From positions 1 to 64,000 of the forward strand of contig PCBI01000012.1 in the NCBI GenBank assembly GCA_002730875.1: a stretch of 64,000 nt of DNA, read 5' to 3'. The notes under the pieces are model-generated. The model ran no database searches. It had not been told where the DNA came from and worked only from the letters and a program-made list of their open reading frames with translations. This DNA is from Spirochaetaceae bacterium (GTDB lineage Bacteria; Spirochaetota; Leptospiria; Leptospirales; Leptonemataceae). Shown here piece by piece: positions 53,169 to 61,550 of the stretch (within the stretch, counting starts at the first letter, position 1; every line of letters begins with the position of its first letter). Both the position numbers and the translations under genes were made by a program.

Positions 53169-54317
53169 ATGAACAAATTCGTGTTTAATTGTAGCATCAA
53201 CGTCCTGGGAGGCGGGGTACAGGAGTCGGTCAACTTCATTCTGGAATCGCTTAAGGACGGTACCGTCGAATGGAACTACATTGTTTCTCCGCAAGTTAAA
53301 CGCGAACTGGACCGATACGACGTACACCTGGACAATTCTCTGGTTGTCGAGAGATCTCCGGCGAGGTCTCGAGCTACTAGAAGCTATCTGGCCCGGCATG
53401 TAAAAGAACTGGGTGTAGATGCCGTCCTGACTCTCGCGGGGCCCGCCTACGTGGATTTCGGACCGCCCCATCTAATGGGTATCGCAAACGCCTTCATTAC
53501 TCATGCATCGCTCGGCGTTTTATTTCGGTCCGGCTGGATACATGCCCTTACTGTGATCTACCGAACGCTCTTTGTAAGAAAATCGGATGCATGGTTATTT
53601 CAGACGGCATCGGCCAAAAAGGGATTTGCTCGTCGGTTCAGGGTCCCGGAGGACTCTTGCTACGTTGTCCCCAATTCGATTGGACGCAACTATAGCACAA
53701 AGGGCCTGGGCATGGAGAACACTCTCGCCACTGGACCCGAGGATACGGAGGTGGTGGTTCTGGTTCCGGCGGCAGACTACCCGCATAAGAACGTCCGCAT
53801 TGTGCCGGAAATCGCGCATTCCCTGAGAAGCCTTATCCCGGCTCCCGGCGTTGTGCGGTTCTTACTAACGCTTCCCGAGAATTCCGAAACGTGGAAAGCG
53901 GTCCGTTCCGAAAGTGATCGACTAAACGTTTCTGATATGATTGAAAATCACGGGCCGTTCTCGATAAATGACGGTCCCGAACTATACGCGCGGGCACATA
54001 TAATGCTCCTTCCCACCAAATTGGAGACCTTTTCCGCAAACTATCTAGAGGCAATGGCCACCAACAGGCTGATCATCACCAGCAACAAGGACTTTGCCCG
54101 GGATGTTTGTGGCAATGGCGCATTGTATTTCGAACCGGATCGGCCATCTGAATGTGCTCGACAGATTGCGGATGCCATTAGTAACCCGGCACAATGTCAG
54201 GAGCTGCTAAGGAGAGGGCGCGAACGGTTGGATCAATTTCCGGACATTGCGGGACGCTATGCTTTGATCAAAAAAGCACTTGAGGATATGATTCCGCCCG
54301 GGAAGTCTGCACGCTGA
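53169..54317 (+). CDS. GT4-family glycosyltransferase
   Basis: A 382-residue GT-B transferase. N-terminal NVLGGGVQESVNFI acceptor loop, and C-terminal LVPAADYPHKNVRIV and PTKLETFSANYLEAMATNRLIITSN with the GT4 Glu-x7-Glu. ATG 53169 starts the conserved strand (MNKFVFNCSINVLGGG); the frame is open upstream through 53067 but that portion overlaps the GT2 gene and has no family match. ATG 53115 is a second possibility. No clear ribosome site for either. Confidence 0.85.
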   Translation: MNKFVFNCSINVLGGGVQESVNFILESLKDGTVEWNYIVSPQVKRELDRYDVHLDNSLVVERSPARSRATRSYLARHVKELGVDAVLTLAGPAYVDFGPPHLMGIANAFITHASLGVLFRSGWIHALTVIYRTLFVRKSDAWLFQTASAKKGFARRFRVPEDSCYVVPNSIGRNYSTKGLGMENTLATGPEDTEVVVLVPAADYPHKNVRIVPEIAHSLRSLIPAPGVVRFLLTLPENSETWKAVRSESDRLNVSDMIENHGPFSINDGPELYARAHIMLLPTKLETFSANYLEAMATNRLIITSNKDFARDVCGNGALYFEPDRPSECARQIADAISNPAQCQELLRRGRERLDQFPDIAGRYALIKKALEDMIPPGKSAR

Positions 54318-54325
54318 GAAAAGAG

Positions 54326-55216
54326 ATGCGAATTTTAATTTTGGGCGCTACCGGAATGCTGGGTCATGTCCTTTTTCGCGAGCTTCGCAAAGAGGGATAT
54401 GATGTGTACGGAACTGTCCGCTCCCTGGATGGACTGGACTTGTTCTTTTCGCCGGAAGAGCTGGCTCGGATTCGCCCGGGAGTAGATGCGGCGGATTTTG
54501 ATACAGTTATTCGGGCGTTGGCTGCCATAGAGCCCGATCTAATTGTGAACTGTATAGGAATTGTTAAGCAGTTGCCCATTGCTCGCGATCCGCTCATCTC
54601 GATCACAATTAATGCACAACTACCACACCGGCTGTCCATGATAAGCAAAGCCTCGAAGTGCCGATTGGTCCAGATCAGTACCGATTGCGTATTCAACGGC
54701 AAGCGTGGCAATTATACAGAGGCAGACCCATCGGATGCAGAAGATTTATACGGAAGAACCAAATATCTTGGAGAAGTGAGCTACCCGCACTGCATTACGC
54801 TAAGGACCTCTATTATAGGTCATGAGTTAAAGGGTAACAGAAGTCTTCTTGACTGGTTCTTATCACAGACCGGTTCCGTAAACGGATTCGCGGGAGTTCT
54901 CTATTCGGGTATGACAACTCTGGAAATGGTAAATATACTTAAGGCTCATATATTTCCGAATCCCTCCTTGAACGGAGTCTATCATATCTCCTCCGATGCC
55001 ATTTCCAAATTTGATCTATTGCAGTTATGTCGCTCGGCCTATCGGCATGAGATAGAGATTCATCGCGAAGAACAGACTAAACTAGACCGTTCTTTGGATT
55101 CAAGTCGATTTCGAGCTGACACCCGGTACCGGCCTCCCTCCTGGCCAGCCACAATCAATCAGCTGGCGGAGTATTACCGAGCTTCAGGATACTTAAAGGG
55201 AAACATGTTGCGTTGA
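54326..55216 (+). CDS. RmlD-like sugar-nucleotide 4-reductase
   Basis: A 296-residue SDR of the dTDP-4-dehydrorhamnose-reductase family. NAD motif GATGMLGHVL (residues 7-16), NCIGIVKQ, QISTDCVFNG, and YGRTKYLGE with Tyr-x-x-x-Lys. With CapE (56195) and the WecB-like epimerase (57204) it forms the trio that builds UDP-6-deoxy-L-HexNAc sugars. RmlD-like reductases of this short length are associated with the L-rhamnosamine/L-quinovosamine branch, whereas the longer CapF/FnlB (about 370 aa with a cupin tail) leads to L-FucNAc. The 2OG oxygenase gene interrupts the trio. Confidence 0.88.
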   Translation: MRILILGATGMLGHVLFRELRKEGYDVYGTVRSLDGLDLFFSPEELARIRPGVDAADFDTVIRALAAIEPDLIVNCIGIVKQLPIARDPLISITINAQLPHRLSMISKASKCRLVQISTDCVFNGKRGNYTEADPSDAEDLYGRTKYLGEVSYPHCITLRTSIIGHELKGNRSLLDWFLSQTGSVNGFAGVLYSGMTTLEMVNILKAHIFPNPSLNGVYHISSDAISKFDLLQLCRSAYRHEIEIHREEQTKLDRSLDSSRFRADTRYRPPSWPATINQLAEYYRASGYLKGNMLR

Positions 55217-55267
55217 GCGCAGTTTTAGAGAAAGGATTCGATTCTGCTTCAACAGGAAAAAAAGACC

Positions 55268-56107
55268 ATGAGAAAAGAGTTAACGCGACTGGTTGCCGAA
55301 AAGCTTGAAAGAAACCAGAACATGCTACAGGATGCATTTGGAGAGTCCGTGGATCAGGTGGGCGTACGTTTCTGCGCGCTGGACGACTTCCTCCCGGTGG
55401 AAGAGGCTCAAAGGATAAGCAAAGCCTTTCCTCCTGTAGCGAGTATGCGGCTCTTATCTTCGTTAAAGGAAAGGAAATACACTTCGAAGAACTTTGACCA
55501 GTATGATCCTATCCTAAAGGAGATTACCTTTGCAATTCAGGACGAGCAGGTAATCAGAATTGTAGAAGAGATTACGGGCATTAAAGACCAGCAGGCGGAT
55601 CCAACGCTGTATGCGGGCGGTCTCAGCGCCATGGTGAAGGGAGACTTTTTGAACCCTCACCTGGACAATTCTCATGACATGGGACGGCGCAAATACCGAA
55701 CTCTGAACCTTCTCTATTATACGACTCCCGAGTGGAAATTGGAGTACGGGGGCAATCTGGAGCTCTGGAACAAATCTGTAACGAATAGAGTAACGATTGA
55801 AAGCCGTTTTAACCGTCTTGTTCTGATGGAGACGAATCCCTGGTCCTGGCATTCCGTGAGCCCGGTCCAGGTGAATCGAATAAGGACTTGTGTTTCCAAT
55901 TACTATTTTTCTCATTCTTCGCCAATCGGGCGGGAATATTTTAATGTAACCAGCTTTCATGGACGTCCGGGGGAGCGCGTAAAGAGGGTGCTGCTGCCGC
56001 TGGACAATCATCTTCGCAATCTGGCCCGGATGATTCGGCCTTCTGGCTTTGGGAAAAAAGACATCTATCAGCCGAACGAGTCAGCGAAGGACAAAGCTCC
56101 CATGTAG
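55268..56107 (+). CDS. 2OG-Fe(II) oxygenase
   Basis: A 279-residue prolyl-4-hydroxylase-like double-stranded beta-helix protein. Facial triad His131-x-Asp133 (NPHLDNSHD) and His195 (PWSWHSV), with Arg204 or Arg206 (NRIRTCVSNYYF) for 2-oxoglutarate. It sits between the reductase and capE genes of the L-HexNAc trio, in a place where no oxygenase is known, so it may hydroxylate that sugar, an acyl group or the acceptor. ATG 55268 is 51 bases after the previous stop; the following 87-base gap may hold a promoter for capE. Confidence 0.85.
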   Translation: MRKELTRLVAEKLERNQNMLQDAFGESVDQVGVRFCALDDFLPVEEAQRISKAFPPVASMRLLSSLKERKYTSKNFDQYDPILKEITFAIQDEQVIRIVEEITGIKDQQADPTLYAGGLSAMVKGDFLNPHLDNSHDMGRRKYRTLNLLYYTTPEWKLEYGGNLELWNKSVTNRVTIESRFNRLVLMETNPWSWHSVSPVQVNRIRTCVSNYYFSHSSPIGREYFNVTSFHGRPGERVKRVLLPLDNHLRNLARMIRPSGFGKKDIYQPNESAKDKAPM

Positions 56108-56194
56108 GCAAAGACCACTGTACCAGGGCGTTTTCGCTCTATTTGTGGCAAACTTCTGAAATAATAATAATCCGATATTTTACAGGACGACTGA

Positions 56195-57211
56195 ATGTTT
56201 AATAACAAAACCCTGATGATCACCGGAGGTACCGGTTCGTTTGGTAACGCTGTGCTCAAACGCTTCCTTGATACCAATGTGCGCGAAATTCGCATCTTGA
56301 GTCGAGACGAAAAGAAGCAGGAAGATATGCGAATCGCCCTTGGGAGCGATCGTGTGAAGTTCTATATTGGCGATGTGCGCGATTATAAGAGCATTATGCA
56401 GCCTATGCTGGGAGTGGATTACATTTTCCATGCCGCGGCCCTGAAGCAGGTTCCTTCCTGCGAGTTCTTTCCCATGGAAGCCGTGAAAACGAACATTCAG
56501 GGTACCGAGAACGTCCTGTCAGCCGCCCGTGAGGCCGGCGTTCAAAAAGTCATTGTGCTAAGCACCGATAAAGCGGTGTATCCCATAAATGCCATGGGAT
56601 TGTCCAAAGCCATGGCCGAAAAGATAGTTGTGGCCAAAGCCCGGGACCTGGATGGTTTGAAGAATCCGCCGATCTTCTGTGCTACTCGCTATGGGAACGT
56701 AATGGCATCCCGGGGTTCGGTGATACCCCTGTTTATTAACCAAATCAAGGAAGGCAAAGCGCTTACCGTAACCGATCCCGAAATGACCCGTTTCCTGATG
56801 TCGTTGGAGGATTCGGTAGATCTGGTCCTTTATGCTTTTGAGAATGCCCGTCCCGGGGATCTGTTCATTCAAAAAGCCCCGGCGTCCACGCTGAAGGATC
56901 TCGCGCTGGCTCTGAAGGAAATCTTTCACTCTGATGCGCCCATTAAGATAATCGGAACCAGGCATGGAGAGAAGCTCTACGAATCTCTGGTTTCGCGGGA
57001 AGAAATGGCTCGTGCAGAGGACATGGGGCGATACTTTCGTATTCCTGCGGACAATCGTGACCTGAACTATGCCAAGTATTTCTCCGAAGGCGAGCAGGAG
57101 ATTTCTGCTATGGAGGATTATACTTCCCACAATACCGAACGGCTTGATGTGGCGGGAGTAAAGGAACTCTTGCTCAAACTGGACTACGTGCAACAGGAAC
57201 TAAATGTTTAA
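56195..57211 (+). CDS. capE: UDP-GlcNAc C5-inverting 4,6-dehydratase, CapE/FnlA type
   Basis: A 338-residue cytosolic SDR. TGGTGSFGNAVLKRFLDT, SRDEKKQEDMR, AALKQVPSCEFFP, LSTDKAVYPINAMGLSKAM (Met replaces Tyr in the YxxxK slot, as is normal in this family) and RHGEKLYESLVSREEM all match CapE/FnlA/WbjB rather than PseB. It converts UDP-GlcNAc to UDP-2-acetamido-2,6-dideoxy-beta-L-arabino-hexos-4-ulose and can epimerise C3. The first product is also the PseB product, so it could feed pseC. AGGACG precedes ATG 56195. Confidence 0.94.
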   Translation: MFNNKTLMITGGTGSFGNAVLKRFLDTNVREIRILSRDEKKQEDMRIALGSDRVKFYIGDVRDYKSIMQPMLGVDYIFHAAALKQVPSCEFFPMEAVKTNIQGTENVLSAAREAGVQKVIVLSTDKAVYPINAMGLSKAMAEKIVVAKARDLDGLKNPPIFCATRYGNVMASRGSVIPLFINQIKEGKALTVTDPEMTRFLMSLEDSVDLVLYAFENARPGDLFIQKAPASTLKDLALALKEIFHSDAPIKIIGTRHGEKLYESLVSREEMARAEDMGRYFRIPADNRDLNYAKYFSEGEQEISAMEDYTSHNTERLDVAGVKELLLKLDYVQQELNV

Positions 57212-58328
57212 GATAGTCACCTTTGTAGGCACGCGTCCGGAGATCATCAAGATGAGCCGGGTGATTGCTGAGTTCGATAAGCATACTCAGCATGTTCTTG
57301 TTCATACAGGACAAAACTACGATTACGAATTGAATCAGGTCTTTTTTGATGAGCTTGAGATCAGAAAGCCGGATCACTTTCTCGATGCCGCCGGCGAGAC
57401 CGCTTCGCAAACCATAGGGAAAGTCATCGAGAAAGCGGAGCAGGTCTTGCTACATGAAAAACCGGATGCCGTGGCTCTGTACGGCGATACGAATAGCTGC
57501 ATGGCCGTTATTCCGGCGAAGAGGCTGAAAATTCCCGTGTTTCATATGGAGGCCGGGAATCGATGTTTTGACCAACGGGTGCCCGAAGAACTGAATAGAA
57601 AGGTAGTCGATCATCTCAGCGATATAAACATGGTGCTCACGGAGCATGCCCGGCGATATTTGATAGCCGAAGGAATCCGGCCCGAAACGATTTTCAAGAC
57701 GGGTTCGCACATGGATGAAGTCTTGAACTATTATGCAGACAAGATCGAACTCAGTCCCGTATTGGAATCGGAAGGACTGAGCCCCGGCGATTATTTTCTG
57801 GTTAGCCTGCACCGTGAAGAGAATGTCGATTCGCAGCAGAACCTGACCATGGTGCTGGATTCGTTATTGGCTCTGGTGGAAAAGTATCAAAAGCCCGTAG
57901 TGATATCCACACATCCGAGAACACGAAAACGCCTCCAGGAATTTGGTGTGGTGTTGGATAATCCCATGCTTCGTTTCGTGAAACCTTTTGGCTTTCTTGG
58001 CTACATTAAGCTCCAGAAGTCCGCGTTTTGTACACTATCGGATAGCGGGACGATTACGGAAGAGTCGTCTCTGTTGGGATTTCCTGCGGTAACCATACGC
58101 AATGCCCACGAACGTCCGGAGGGTATGGATGCCGGAACCTTGATAATGTCCGGCCTGGAAAGGGAGAGCATTCTGCATTCAGTCGACGTGGTCTGCAAGC
58201 AGTACGAATCGGGTTCACGTCCCCGGCCTGTGACTGACTACGCCGGAGGTCCCGTTTCTACTCAGGTTCTTCGGATTGTATTGAGTTATACAGGCTACGT
58301 TAACCGGACTGTCTGGCGCAAAAATTAA
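57204..58328 (+). CDS. capG: UDP-L-HexNAc 2-epimerase, WecB/CapG-like
   Basis: A 374-residue non-hydrolysing 2-epimerase. GTRPEIIKMSRV, HTGQNYDYELNQVFF, FHMEAGNRCFDQRVPEELNRKVVDHLSD and SDSGTITEESSLLG are typical of the CapG/FnlC/WbjD branch, which inverts C2 of the 6-deoxy-L-talosamine or L-rhamnosamine nucleotide to give UDP-L-FucNAc or UDP-L-QuiNAc. It overlaps capE by 8 bases. The true WecB (UDP-ManNAc formation) is the alternative, but the gene order argues against it. Confidence 0.92.
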   Translation: MFKIVTFVGTRPEIIKMSRVIAEFDKHTQHVLVHTGQNYDYELNQVFFDELEIRKPDHFLDAAGETASQTIGKVIEKAEQVLLHEKPDAVALYGDTNSCMAVIPAKRLKIPVFHMEAGNRCFDQRVPEELNRKVVDHLSDINMVLTEHARRYLIAEGIRPETIFKTGSHMDEVLNYYADKIELSPVLESEGLSPGDYFLVSLHREENVDSQQNLTMVLDSLLALVEKYQKPVVISTHPRTRKRLQEFGVVLDNPMLRFVKPFGFLGYIKLQKSAFCTLSDSGTITEESSLLGFPAVTIRNAHERPEGMDAGTLIMSGLERESILHSVDVVCKQYESGSRPRPVTDYAGGPVSTQVLRIVLSYTGYVNRTVWRKN

Positions 58329-59576
58329 ATGCGAATCTGCATTATTTCAGATGACTATATGCCGGACAGCATTAAGAGCGCTGGGCGTATGATGCATGAG
58401 CTGGCTCTGGAGTTCAGGAGTCAGGGGCATGAGGTTATGGTCATTACGCCGGCTGTGGGAGCGTCAAGGAGCTGGTATACCGAGGAATTTGAGGGTATTT
58501 TCGTCGGTCGTTTCAAGTCGGGTCGAATAAAGAATGTGTCCAAACCGATCCGCGCGCTGAATGAAATGCTGCTTTCTTCAAAGGCGTTCAGGGCGGGGAA
58601 GGAAACGTTTAAAGCGAAACCAGCGGACGTTATTGTATATTATTCGCCCACAATCTTCTTCGGGGAGCTGGTGGCGCGGCTGAAGAAACTCTGGGGCGCA
58701 AAAAGCTTTTTAATTCTAAGGGACATTTTCCCGCAATGGGTGGTTGATCATGGGATGCTTTCGGATCGCTCTCCGATCATTCGATTGTTTCGCATCTTTG
58801 AGCGAATTAATTATCGTGCGGCGGACGTCATAGGCCTTCAATCCCCGGCCAATCTGGAATACTTCAAACGATACTTTCCGGAGCCAGGAGCCAGAACCGT
58901 TCTATATAATTGGTCACTACCTGTGAATGCGAAAGGTACCGGGCAATGGCGAGACCGTCTGGGCCTACAGAAGAAGACCATATTTTTCTATGGTGGTAAC
59001 CTGGGACATGCCCAGGACATGGGGCAGATCCTTCGTCTGGCCGATGCCCTGCAAACCGAAGCACAGGCCCATTTCTTGCTAGTAGGGGCAGGGGATGAGG
59101 TGCCGCTTATCCAGCGTTACGTGCAAGAAGCGAAAGTGAAGAATGTGACCTATCTGGAGGCCGTCTCGCAGGGGGACTTTCAGGTAATGATGGCAGAAAC
59201 GGACATTGGTTTGTTCAGTCTTCATCGTAACCATACGACGCACAATTTCCCGGGGAAAGTATTGGCATATCTGGCTCAGGGACTGCCGATTCTCGGCGCC
59301 GTGAATCCCGGAAACGATATTCAGACCGTGATTAGCGGAGCGGACGCAGGCTTTGTTTGTGAGTCCGGCGATGACCAGGCATTGCTTGCAAATGCAAAGG
59401 CGCTCTTGGATGCCGGGCAACGCGCTCGGATGAGCCGGAATGCATCTAAGCTCCTGAAAGAAACATTCTCTGTTCGATCTGCAACTCGGAAAATCCTATC
59501 TTCCATAGAACAACTGGACACCAACGGAGATATGGGAAAGCGGGATGATCTAGAAAATGGGGCTCCCCCTCTATGA
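58329..59576 (+). CDS. GT4-family glycosyltransferase, WbuB-like
   Basis: A 415-residue GT-B transferase. N-terminal IISDDYMPDSIKSAGRMMHELA, RDIFPQW, a FYGGNLGHAQDM donor strand and THNFPGKVLAYLAQGLPILG are hallmarks of WbuB-type enzymes that add L-FucNAc/L-QuiNAc-type sugars and usually lie beside capE-capF-capG/fnl genes, as here. It begins directly at the base after the capG stop and overlaps the next gene by ATGA. The last 15 residues are a polar tail. Confidence 0.88.
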   Translation: MRICIISDDYMPDSIKSAGRMMHELALEFRSQGHEVMVITPAVGASRSWYTEEFEGIFVGRFKSGRIKNVSKPIRALNEMLLSSKAFRAGKETFKAKPADVIVYYSPTIFFGELVARLKKLWGAKSFLILRDIFPQWVVDHGMLSDRSPIIRLFRIFERINYRAADVIGLQSPANLEYFKRYFPEPGARTVLYNWSLPVNAKGTGQWRDRLGLQKKTIFFYGGNLGHAQDMGQILRLADALQTEAQAHFLLVGAGDEVPLIQRYVQEAKVKNVTYLEAVSQGDFQVMMAETDIGLFSLHRNHTTHNFPGKVLAYLAQGLPILGAVNPGNDIQTVISGADAGFVCESGDDQALLANAKALLDAGQRARMSRNASKLLKETFSVRSATRKILSSIEQLDTNGDMGKRDDLENGAPPL

Positions 59577-60496
59577 GATCAATTCTTGTAACGGGAGCGT
59601 CTGGATTTCTGGGGTCGCGGCTGACGCAGCTACTCGAAGAGGATCGGAAACGCTATGTAACGTTGCCTCATGGCTCCCCGTCCGGCAAGAAAAAGCTCTC
59701 AGCTGTCTCAAGTGTGATTCATCTGGCGGGAATGGCTCATCGTATGAGCCAGCAGGGTTCGGATGATCTTGAGGCTTACAGGCAAGCGAACGTGGAATTT
59801 GCTCTGAAGACCGCAAAAGTGGCTTCGCAAGCTGGCGCAACACGATTCATCTACGTAAGCACTATAAAAGTCAACGGGGAGTCAACAGGGGCCTTCCCCT
59901 TCGATGCCCGGGATCAACCCTTACCTCGCGGCCCTTATGCGGTGTCGAAGTGGGAAGCAGAACAGGCCCTTGCCGATTTCTGTCGTAACAGAATGGAGCT
60001 GATCATTGTGCGCCCCCCATTGGTCTATGGGCCGCATGTGAAGGGAAATCTCCAGCGTCTGATGAAATGGATTGCTCGAGGTACTCCATTGCCTCTGCGC
60101 TATGCTACGGGCCGTCGTTCACTCATTTCTGCTACGAATCTCTCGGATTTCTTGATTTACCTGGCCGAATTGGATTCAGATGACCTGACCACCTGGAGAA
60201 GGGTGCAGGGGGCTTCCGTCAAGGTCGGCTCTGCCGAGGGGCTCGTTCTCCTGCCCTCGGATCTGGATCTCAGTACATATGAGCTTGTGCGTCGAATTGG
60301 TGCACTAATGGACCGCAAGCCGATGCTAATCCCGGTGCCGGGTTTCCTGTTTCGGCCTACGAGCCTGTATTCCAGGCTGTTCAGCTCATTGATGGTGAAT
60401 TCTTCCCCATGCAGAGAGTTGGGCTGGAAAAACCGTGTGACTGCGGATCAGGCATTGAAAGAAATGGTAGAGAGTTATCTCTCTTCCCATGCTTAA
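59573..60496 (+). CDS. WbpV-like NAD-dependent 4-keto-sugar reductase
   Basis: A 307-residue extended SDR: GASGFLGSRL (residues 8-17), VIHLAGMAHRM, YVSTIKVNGEST, PYAVSKWEAEQAL with Tyr-x-x-x-Lys and RPPLVYGPHVKGN. HLAGMAHRM and KVNGE are typical of the reductase/epimerase group beside WbpL-type transferases. The order reductase-WbpL-WbpM reproduces wbpV-wbpL-wbpM of Pseudomonas aeruginosa O6, where this step makes UDP-D-QuiNAc from the WbpM product. A 4-epimerase making UDP-D-FucNAc is the alternative. It overlaps the next gene by 8 bases. Confidence 0.85.
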   Translation: MRSILVTGASGFLGSRLTQLLEEDRKRYVTLPHGSPSGKKKLSAVSSVIHLAGMAHRMSQQGSDDLEAYRQANVEFALKTAKVASQAGATRFIYVSTIKVNGESTGAFPFDARDQPLPRGPYAVSKWEAEQALADFCRNRMELIIVRPPLVYGPHVKGNLQRLMKWIARGTPLPLRYATGRRSLISATNLSDFLIYLAELDSDDLTTWRRVQGASVKVGSAEGLVLLPSDLDLSTYELVRRIGALMDRKPMLIPVPGFLFRPTSLYSRLFSSLMVNSSPCRELGWKNRVTADQALKEMVESYLSSHA

Positions 60497-61505
60497 CTCT
60501 GATCTGATCCTTCTCGGCGCTGCTGGATTTACCGCAGCCCTCTACCGTTTATTCTTCAAATACTTTCCGGCGGTCTTGCTGGATCATCCAAACCAGCGTT
60601 CCAGTCATTCTGTGTCCCGATCCAGGGCAGGAGGCTTGATTTTTGGGATTGCCTGGCTGGCCATAGCATCCTTTTCCTTGACGGCGGGCTTTTCACTGAC
60701 GGGCGAATACTCGGGTAGGATCGGTCCTGGCATTTCAGATGCTGGAAATGTTGGTTCCTGGTGGTTACTTGTGGGTGCCGGGATCATTTGGCTTAACGGG
60801 CTCCTGGACGATTTCCTCCAGGTTCCGGCCAAATACCGCATTATTGGTCAGGCCCTGGGGGTTGCCGCGGGGATCCTGGGCCCGGAGGAATTTCGACAAG
60901 CCTTGCATCCTTTCCTTTTGTTTCTGGTCTGGATTGGCCTGGTCTATTTCATCAATGTATTCAATTTCATGGATGGAACGGACGGTCTGGCCGGCTCCCA
61001 ATCCGTTTTTATTATCCTGGCGGCCTTTCTAATCGGGGTTTCGGGCCTGGCCTTCCAGATTCTGGCTGTAACCGTAGCAGTGTTTCTGTTCTGGAATCTC
61101 CCCCGAGCCCGGCTTTTCATGGGAGATTCGGGGAGCAATCTTCTGGGCTATGTCGTTGGAATTCTGCTTCTGCAGGTATTCCTGGTTTCGCCACCGCTTG
61201 CTTTCCTTTTGCCGCTACCATTTACAGTGGATACAACACTAACACTTGTAATCCGAATCTACAGGGGGCAGAAATTCTACGAAGCGCACCGGGAGCATGC
61301 CTACCAGCACCTGGCGATGCGATACGGGCATTTTGTTCTTCTGGGCATCTTCGGAACTCTGAATCTTGCATTACTTGTCCTTGCCCTCTGGCTAACGAGG
61401 TCCGAAAGCCTGTACCTGACTGTAACTCTGGTCTTTCTATGCCACATGGCCGCGATCTGGTTTTTCTACACTGTTGGAGCAGGTCGGCCGAAGGCAGACT
61501 TCTGA
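60489..61505 (+). CDS. wbpL: Undecaprenyl-phosphate sugar-phosphate transferase, WbpL/WecA family
   Basis: A 338-residue polytopic membrane protein with about ten predicted helices. Family motifs: DHPNQRSSHSVSRSRAGGL, the Mg-binding Asp pair in LLDDFLQVPAKYR, FNFMDGTDGLAG, FMGDSGSN and the cytoplasmic HREHAYQH loop that selects the sugar substrate, in the form seen in WbpL-type (QuiNAc/FucNAc) rather than WecA. It puts the first sugar-phosphate on undecaprenyl phosphate to start the repeat unit. ATG 60489 overlaps the previous gene. Confidence 0.92.
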   Translation: MLNSDLILLGAAGFTAALYRLFFKYFPAVLLDHPNQRSSHSVSRSRAGGLIFGIAWLAIASFSLTAGFSLTGEYSGRIGPGISDAGNVGSWWLLVGAGIIWLNGLLDDFLQVPAKYRIIGQALGVAAGILGPEEFRQALHPFLLFLVWIGLVYFINVFNFMDGTDGLAGSQSVFIILAAFLIGVSGLAFQILAVTVAVFLFWNLPRARLFMGDSGSNLLGYVVGILLLQVFLVSPPLAFLLPLPFTVDTTLTLVIRIYRGQKFYEAHREHAYQHLAMRYGHFVLLGIFGTLNLALLVLALWLTRSESLYLTVTLVFLCHMAAIWFFYTVGAGRPKADF

Positions 61506-61550
61506 TTGCAATAAAGCGGGTATTTTCCAGTCTGGATTGTTGTTGTATCG

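Noticed and set aside
56195..57211. Labelling the dehydratase as PseB
   Set aside because: The motifs SCEFFP, INAMGLSKAM and the adjacent 2-epimerase match CapE/FnlA; sharing with the Pse route is kept only as a hypothesis.
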